The notes under the pieces are model-generated. The model made no database searches, was not told the DNA's origin, and was given only the letters and a program-made list of their open reading frames with translations. Shown piece by piece: positions 14,801-17,669 of a stretch of DNA of 17,669 bases. Each line of letters opens with the position of its first letter. The stretch's first letter is position 1. The stretch is from the NCBI GenBank assembly GCA_030271565.1, contig JARXKR010000028.1, forward strand, positions 1 through 17,669. Direction: 5' to 3'. Made by a program: the position numbers and the translations under genes. This DNA comes from Pseudomonadota bacterium (GTDB lineage: Bacteria > Pseudomonadota > Alphaproteobacteria > Sphingomonadales > Sphingomonadaceae).

Positions 14801-15463
14801 ATGAGCACCGATTCACCAGCTGGTTCCGTGGGCGGCCTGAACCGCCTGATCGAAGGTTATCGCCGTTTCCGGGACAATGGCTGGGCCTCCAATCGTGAGC
14901 GCTGGGCGGCATTGCGCGAAGGCCAAGAGCCCGACGTCATGATCATCGCCTGTTCGGACAGCCGGGTTGACCCATCCCAGATTTTCGATGTCGATCCAGG
15001 CGAAGTCTTCGTCGTGCGTAACGTCGCGGCGATGGTCCCGCCGTTCGAAACCTCGCCCGGCCATCACGGGGTCTCGGCCGCTTTGGAATTCGCGGTGCAA
15101 ATCCTCAAGGTCAGGGAAGTCGTGGTGTTGGGCCACGGCATGTGCGGCGGCTGCAAGGCGGCATTGTCGCGCGAATTGGCCGGAACCAAGCCAGGCGAAG
15201 GCGGGTTCATCGCCGACTGGATTGCAATGCTCGACGACGCCCGCGAAGCGGTGGTGCATGATCACGGCACCCAAGGCGCGGCGGCCGAGCGGGCGATGGA
15301 GCTGGCTGGGGTCAAGGTCAGCCTTGCCAACCTGCGCACCTTCCCGTGCGTTCGCCAGAAAGAGCACAGCGGCGAGCTCAAGCTGACCGGGGCGTTCTTC
15401 GCTATTTCGGACGGCCTGCTGCACGTCCTCGACGAGTCCACCGGACTTTTCGCACCAATCTGA
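14801..15463 (+). CDS. Beta-class carbonic anhydrase
   Basis: The enzyme interconverts CO2 and bicarbonate with a zinc ion. The 220-residue protein shows the beta-class signature: CSDSRVDP (Cys51 ligand, Asp53-Arg55 dyad) and GHGMCGGC (His112 and Cys115 ligands). The flanking segments EVFVVRNVAAMVPP and SAALEFAVQILKV are also typical. No signal peptide is visible, so it is cytoplasmic and probably supplies bicarbonate for carboxylases. The ATG at 14801 fits the family N-terminus; an upstream in-frame ATG at 14696 would run through the lipA start region and is unlikely. The ribosome binding site is weak. The gene stands alone, divergent from lipA and convergent with the TPR gene. Confidence 0.96.
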   Translation: MSTDSPAGSVGGLNRLIEGYRRFRDNGWASNRERWAALREGQEPDVMIIACSDSRVDPSQIFDVDPGEVFVVRNVAAMVPPFETSPGHHGVSAALEFAVQILKVREVVVLGHGMCGGCKAALSRELAGTKPGEGGFIADWIAMLDDAREAVVHDHGTQGAAAERAMELAGVKVSLANLRTFPCVRQKEHSGELKLTGAFFAISDGLLHVLDESTGLFAPI

Positions 15464-15474
15464 ACGGCTGCAAA

Positions 15475-15500
15475 AAGGGCGGCAGTTGCCCGCCGCCCTT
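15475..15500 (-). terminator. Intrinsic terminator of the TPR gene
   Basis: A nine-base-pair perfect stem, AAGGGCGGC (15475-15483) with GCCGCCCTT (15492-15500), encloses an eight-base loop. On the minus strand the GC-rich stem runs into TTTTT, the form expected of a Rho-independent terminator, 25 bases after the TPR gene stop at 15525. On the plus strand no T-run follows, so it would work less well for the carbonic anhydrase gene, which ends 11 bases before it. Confidence 0.85.
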
Positions 15501-15524
15501 CCCGTTGGTCTTGAATCCGCTGGC

Positions 15525-16916
15525 TTACTTGCCGGCGGCCTTGGCCTTGGCATAGCTCGACCACAGCAGCGCGATCGGGGCGCGGGTGTCGGTCACCTTG
15601 GCAAAGCTGGCCTGGGCGTCGGCATACTTGCCCTGGTCGGATTGCGCGATGCCGAGCTGAAGGTTGACCCGCGCCGTTTCGACGCCCGGTTTGGCCAGAG
15701 CGAGCCTGTAGAGCTCCTCGGCCTTGGCCGGCTGATCATAGCTCAGGAAAGTATCGGCTGCAGCGGTGATCGTTGTCGCCGACGCCGCTGCGCCGCGCGC
15801 TTCGCGTTCCTGCCCGGGCAGCGAATTCCTGTCCAAAGCAACGCGGGTGGTGGCTTCTTTGCGTGCATCCCTCACGAACTCGTCACCGGTCTTGAGCAGC
15901 CCCGCGGCGACACCTTGATCGATGATCTTGAGCGCTTCACCCGGCAGACCGCGCTTGCTCAACGCCTGGATATATTCGACGTAGTCGCGCTCTTCGGAGA
16001 AGCTCCCGGTGCGCTGCATCAGGCGCAGCAAAGCGATCTGGTCGTGGCCCTGATAGCCATTGAGATCGCGGACGACCGCAATCGCCAGCGCCCAATTCTC
16101 CTTGGACGGGTAGGTGGCGACCAGTTCGTTGGCGAACATGGCGGCTTCAGTCGGCATTTTGGCCCGGTAGGCGCTGGCAATGCCATACCGCATCCAACCC
16201 TCAGGGGCTCCGGCGCCGGTCTTGACCACGGCTTGCTGAAGAACCTTGAGCCCGGCGGCGGTCTGGTTGTCCTTGATGAAGGCATCGGCGAGGTTGATCA
16301 AAGCTTCGCCCGGGGTTGCGCCGGCATCGCTGGCCGCCTGGAACGCGGCACGTGCGCCCGCGTAGTCCTTCTGCTCCATCGCCAGGTTGCCCATGACCAT
16401 CAGGTATTTGGGCTTGTTGACCGCGTCGATCCGGCCAGTGTCGAGCTGCGCCTGGATGCCCTGACGCTGCACGCCTGCGTCCATCGCCAGCGTGCCGTAG
16501 GACAGCTGCATCTGGCCGGCCAGGAACTTGTCGTCGGTGTTGGTCGCGGTTGCCACGGTCTTGTCGACTGCGGCCTTTTCACCAGCCAGCAACGGCGCGA
16601 TCGCGGCGACGGCTGCATCATACTTCGCTTGAGCCGCAGCTTTGGCGGCCTTGCCCTGCGCATTGTTCAGCGCCGTCAGCGCGGTGGTTGCAACCTGATG
16701 GGCCGCGATTACGTCAGGGCGCTTCGCAGCGGCGTCCATCGCTGTCTTTGCGGCCTGATAGACCGGAATGAACAGTTTCGACGGCGCCAGTTTTACTTCC
16801 TTGGGCGCGTCTTTTGGCTTGTCCTTGGCCATTACGGGGCTGGTGGCTCCAGCCGCGATGCCCATGGCAAGTGCCAGACCCAGCGCCGTGCGCGCGAAAA
16901 ATTTGGCTCGCATCAT
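15525..16916 (-). CDS. Exported tetratricopeptide-repeat protein, unknown function
   Basis: The product is 463 residues from the first of two adjacent ATGs at 16916; AAGGAG lies nine bases upstream, whereas the longer frame from 16994 has no ribosome binding site. Residues 1-30 form a Sec signal peptide ending SPVMA before KDKPKD. The rest is alanine-rich and helical. TPR-like units can be picked out near residues 165-230 (YLMVMGNLAMEQKDYAGARA, then a GEALINLADAFIKDNQTAAG unit) and near 395-455 (AEELYRLALAKPG, LQLGIAQSDQGKYADAQASF). Such proteins usually scaffold periplasmic or envelope complexes. No catalytic motif is seen and no specific family is recognised. It is divergent from gyrA and is a single-gene unit with its own terminator. 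Confidence 0.88.
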   Translation of the reverse strand: MMRAKFFARTALGLALAMGIAAGATSPVMAKDKPKDAPKEVKLAPSKLFIPVYQAAKTAMDAAAKRPDVIAAHQVATTALTALNNAQGKAAKAAAQAKYDAAVAAIAPLLAGEKAAVDKTVATATNTDDKFLAGQMQLSYGTLAMDAGVQRQGIQAQLDTGRIDAVNKPKYLMVMGNLAMEQKDYAGARAAFQAASDAGATPGEALINLADAFIKDNQTAAGLKVLQQAVVKTGAGAPEGWMRYGIASAYRAKMPTEAAMFANELVATYPSKENWALAIAVVRDLNGYQGHDQIALLRLMQRTGSFSEERDYVEYIQALSKRGLPGEALKIIDQGVAAGLLKTGDEFVRDARKEATTRVALDRNSLPGQEREARGAAASATTITAAADTFLSYDQPAKAEELYRLALAKPGVETARVNLQLGIAQSDQGKYADAQASFAKVTDTRAPIALLWSSYAKAKAAGK

Positions 16917-17205
16917 CGAAATCTTCTCCTTCGCGGGCTGTCTGCGCCGGGCCCGATACCCCTTGCCGAAAGCCGTAATCCTGTGTTTCGCCATAGGCGC
17001 GAGCGCGCCCCTTTGGCAACAGGTCAGCGCGCTAGGGCAAGGCCGGTGAACTGCGATTGAATAGCGCAGCGTCCAACCGTTCAGTTTGGCGGTTCAAAGT
17101 GTGGAAAAGACGAGGCTGGCTGCGTCTTTTGATAGTCTTGTCGGCCCCTTTCGCCTAGAGCGGAAGCGACCCAAATCCCATCAGCGATGAAGTGAACCAG
17201 AGCGC
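16917..17205. other. Divergent spacer between TPR gene and gyrA
   Basis: This 289-base gap must hold the promoters of both genes, but I see no high-quality -35/-10 pair for either. A weak minus-strand candidate is TTGCCA with TATGGC 18 bases later (about 16992-17021), 76 bases before the TPR gene start. The main structure is the AAAAGACG/CGTCTTTT hairpin described separately. I see no tRNA, small RNA or small gene that can be defended. Confidence 0.4.
17105..17130. promoter_or_regulatory. Hairpin in the gyrA upstream region
   Basis: AAAAGACG (17105-17112) and CGTCTTTT (17123-17130) are perfect inverted repeats around a ten-base loop, ending 75 bases before the gyrA start. It has the outline of a weak bidirectional terminator or an operator. 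In a divergent spacer a terminator is not expected, which makes a regulatory role, or an unseen small transcript, possible. No function is shown. Confidence 0.4.
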
Positions 17206-17669
17206 GTGAGCGACGAACCCGAAATTCCCGAATCCATTCCAACTCCCAGCGGCGTCCCGGGCGAGTATGCCCGCGTCGATATCGTCGATGAAATGAAGAC
17301 CAGCTACCTCGATTACGCGATGAGCGTGATCGTGGCGCGCGCCCTGCCCGATGTCCGCGATGGCCTCAAGCCGGTCCACCGCCGGATCCTGTTCGCCGCG
17401 CAGGAAGGCGGCATGGTCGCGGGCAAGCCATACCGCAAATGCGCCAAGATCGTCGGCGACGTGATGGGCAATTACCACCCGCACGGTGACAGCGCGATTT
17501 ACCTGGCACTGGTCCGCATGGCGCAGGACTGGTCGATGCGGGTGCCGCTGGTCGATGGTCAGGGCAACTTCGGCTCGATGGATCCCGATGCGCCGGCCTC
17601 GATGCGTTACACCGAAGCGCGGCTGGCCAAGGTCGCCAATTCGCTGCTCGACGATCTCGACAAGGACAC
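17206..17669 (+). CDS. gyrA: DNA gyrase subunit A (3' part beyond window)
   Basis: The first 154 residues are present and the gene runs off the window end. GyrA is the DNA-cleaving subunit of the A2B2 gyrase that introduces negative supercoils. Seen here are SSYLDYAM-type MKTSYLDYAMSVIVARALPD, GLKPVHRRIL, GNYHPHGDSAIY, LVDGQGNFGS and RYTEARLAK with the catalytic tyrosine Tyr135 (E. coli Tyr122). GTG at 17206 is the start that fits the family N-terminus; no strong ribosome binding site precedes it. Ser96 (E. coli Ser83) is retained, but residue 100, equivalent to E. coli Asp87 in the quinolone-resistance region, is leucine (CTG at 17503). ParC is an alternative family member; the HPHGDSAIY and VDGQGNFGS context and the conserved N-terminus favour GyrA. 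Confidence 0.93.
   Translation, partial: MSDEPEIPESIPTPSGVPGEYARVDIVDEMKTSYLDYAMSVIVARALPDVRDGLKPVHRRILFAAQEGGMVAGKPYRKCAKIVGDVMGNYHPHGDSAIYLALVRMAQDWSMRVPLVDGQGNFGSMDPDAPASMRYTEARLAKVANSLLDDLDKD

Noticed and set aside
14735..14912. Extended lipA start at 14912
   Set aside because: The extra 59 residues do not resemble LipA and would overlap the carbonic anhydrase coding region on the other strand.
15486..17060. Long plus-strand open frame opposite the TPR gene (about 524 codons)
   Set aside because: The minus-strand frame has a signal peptide, ribosome binding site and terminator; the plus-strand frame starts inside that terminator stem and has none of these.
1..17669. tRNA, rRNA, CRISPR, insertion sequences or phage genes
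   Set aside because: No cloverleaf, direct-repeat array, transposase motif or terminal inverted repeats were found; gene content is conserved core chromosome throughout.

Overview
This is a GC-rich stretch of bacterial core chromosome. It most resembles an alphaproteobacterium of the order Sphingomonadales, probably near Erythrobacter, Porphyrobacter or Novosphingobium. The reasons are the dusB(nifR3)-ntrB-ntrC-ntrY-ntrX-hfq-hflX order, the fused ispDF gene, an Hfq with two Sm domains in one chain, and a COQ10/START-family gene behind lipA. The family-level placement is inferred from gene content only; no search was run.

Layout. Positions 1-1777 (+ strand): the 3' part of a metallo-beta-lactamase-fold hydrolase gene, an overlapping 57-residue membrane protein, and mazG behind a very AT-rich palindromic spacer. 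Positions 1754-11032 (- strand) hold two linked groups. Read in transcription order these are dusB, ntrB, ntrC, ntrY, ntrX, then tandem-Sm hfq and hflX. Many junctions overlap (TGATG, ATGA, CTGA), which suggests translational coupling. hfq-hflX also has a good sigma70-type promoter of its own. Positions 11107-13354 (+ strand): ispDF, a small secreted four-cysteine protein, and pncC (cinA C-terminal type), which overlaps it and starts with TTG. Positions 13315-14735 (- strand): lipA followed by a COQ10-like START-domain gene. Positions 14801-15463 (+ strand): a beta-carbonic anhydrase. Positions 15525-16916 (- strand): an exported TPR protein with a strong intrinsic terminator. From 17206 to the window end (+ strand): the start of gyrA.

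How the genes work together. The minus-strand block is a nitrogen/redox two-component module: NtrB/NtrC for nitrogen status, and membrane kinase NtrY with NtrX. It is joined to a tRNA dihydrouridine synthase upstream and to post-transcriptional and ribosome-rescue functions (Hfq, HflX) downstream. The rest is housekeeping: nucleotide clean-up (MazG, PncC), isoprenoid precursors (IspDF), lipoate synthesis (LipA), CO2 hydration and DNA topology (GyrA).

I found no mobile element, CRISPR array, phage, toxin-antitoxin module or RNA gene, and no clearly novel multi-gene system. The points most worth a second look are the tandem Hfq with diverged second-copy residues, an apparent CTG start for hflX, loss of the GAFTGA loop in NtrX beside an intact NtrC, Leu at the GyrA position equivalent to E. 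coli Asp87, and a dispersed-repeat-like sequence read through as the C-terminus of LipA. No gene-free gap exceeds 300 bases; the largest is 16917-17205.
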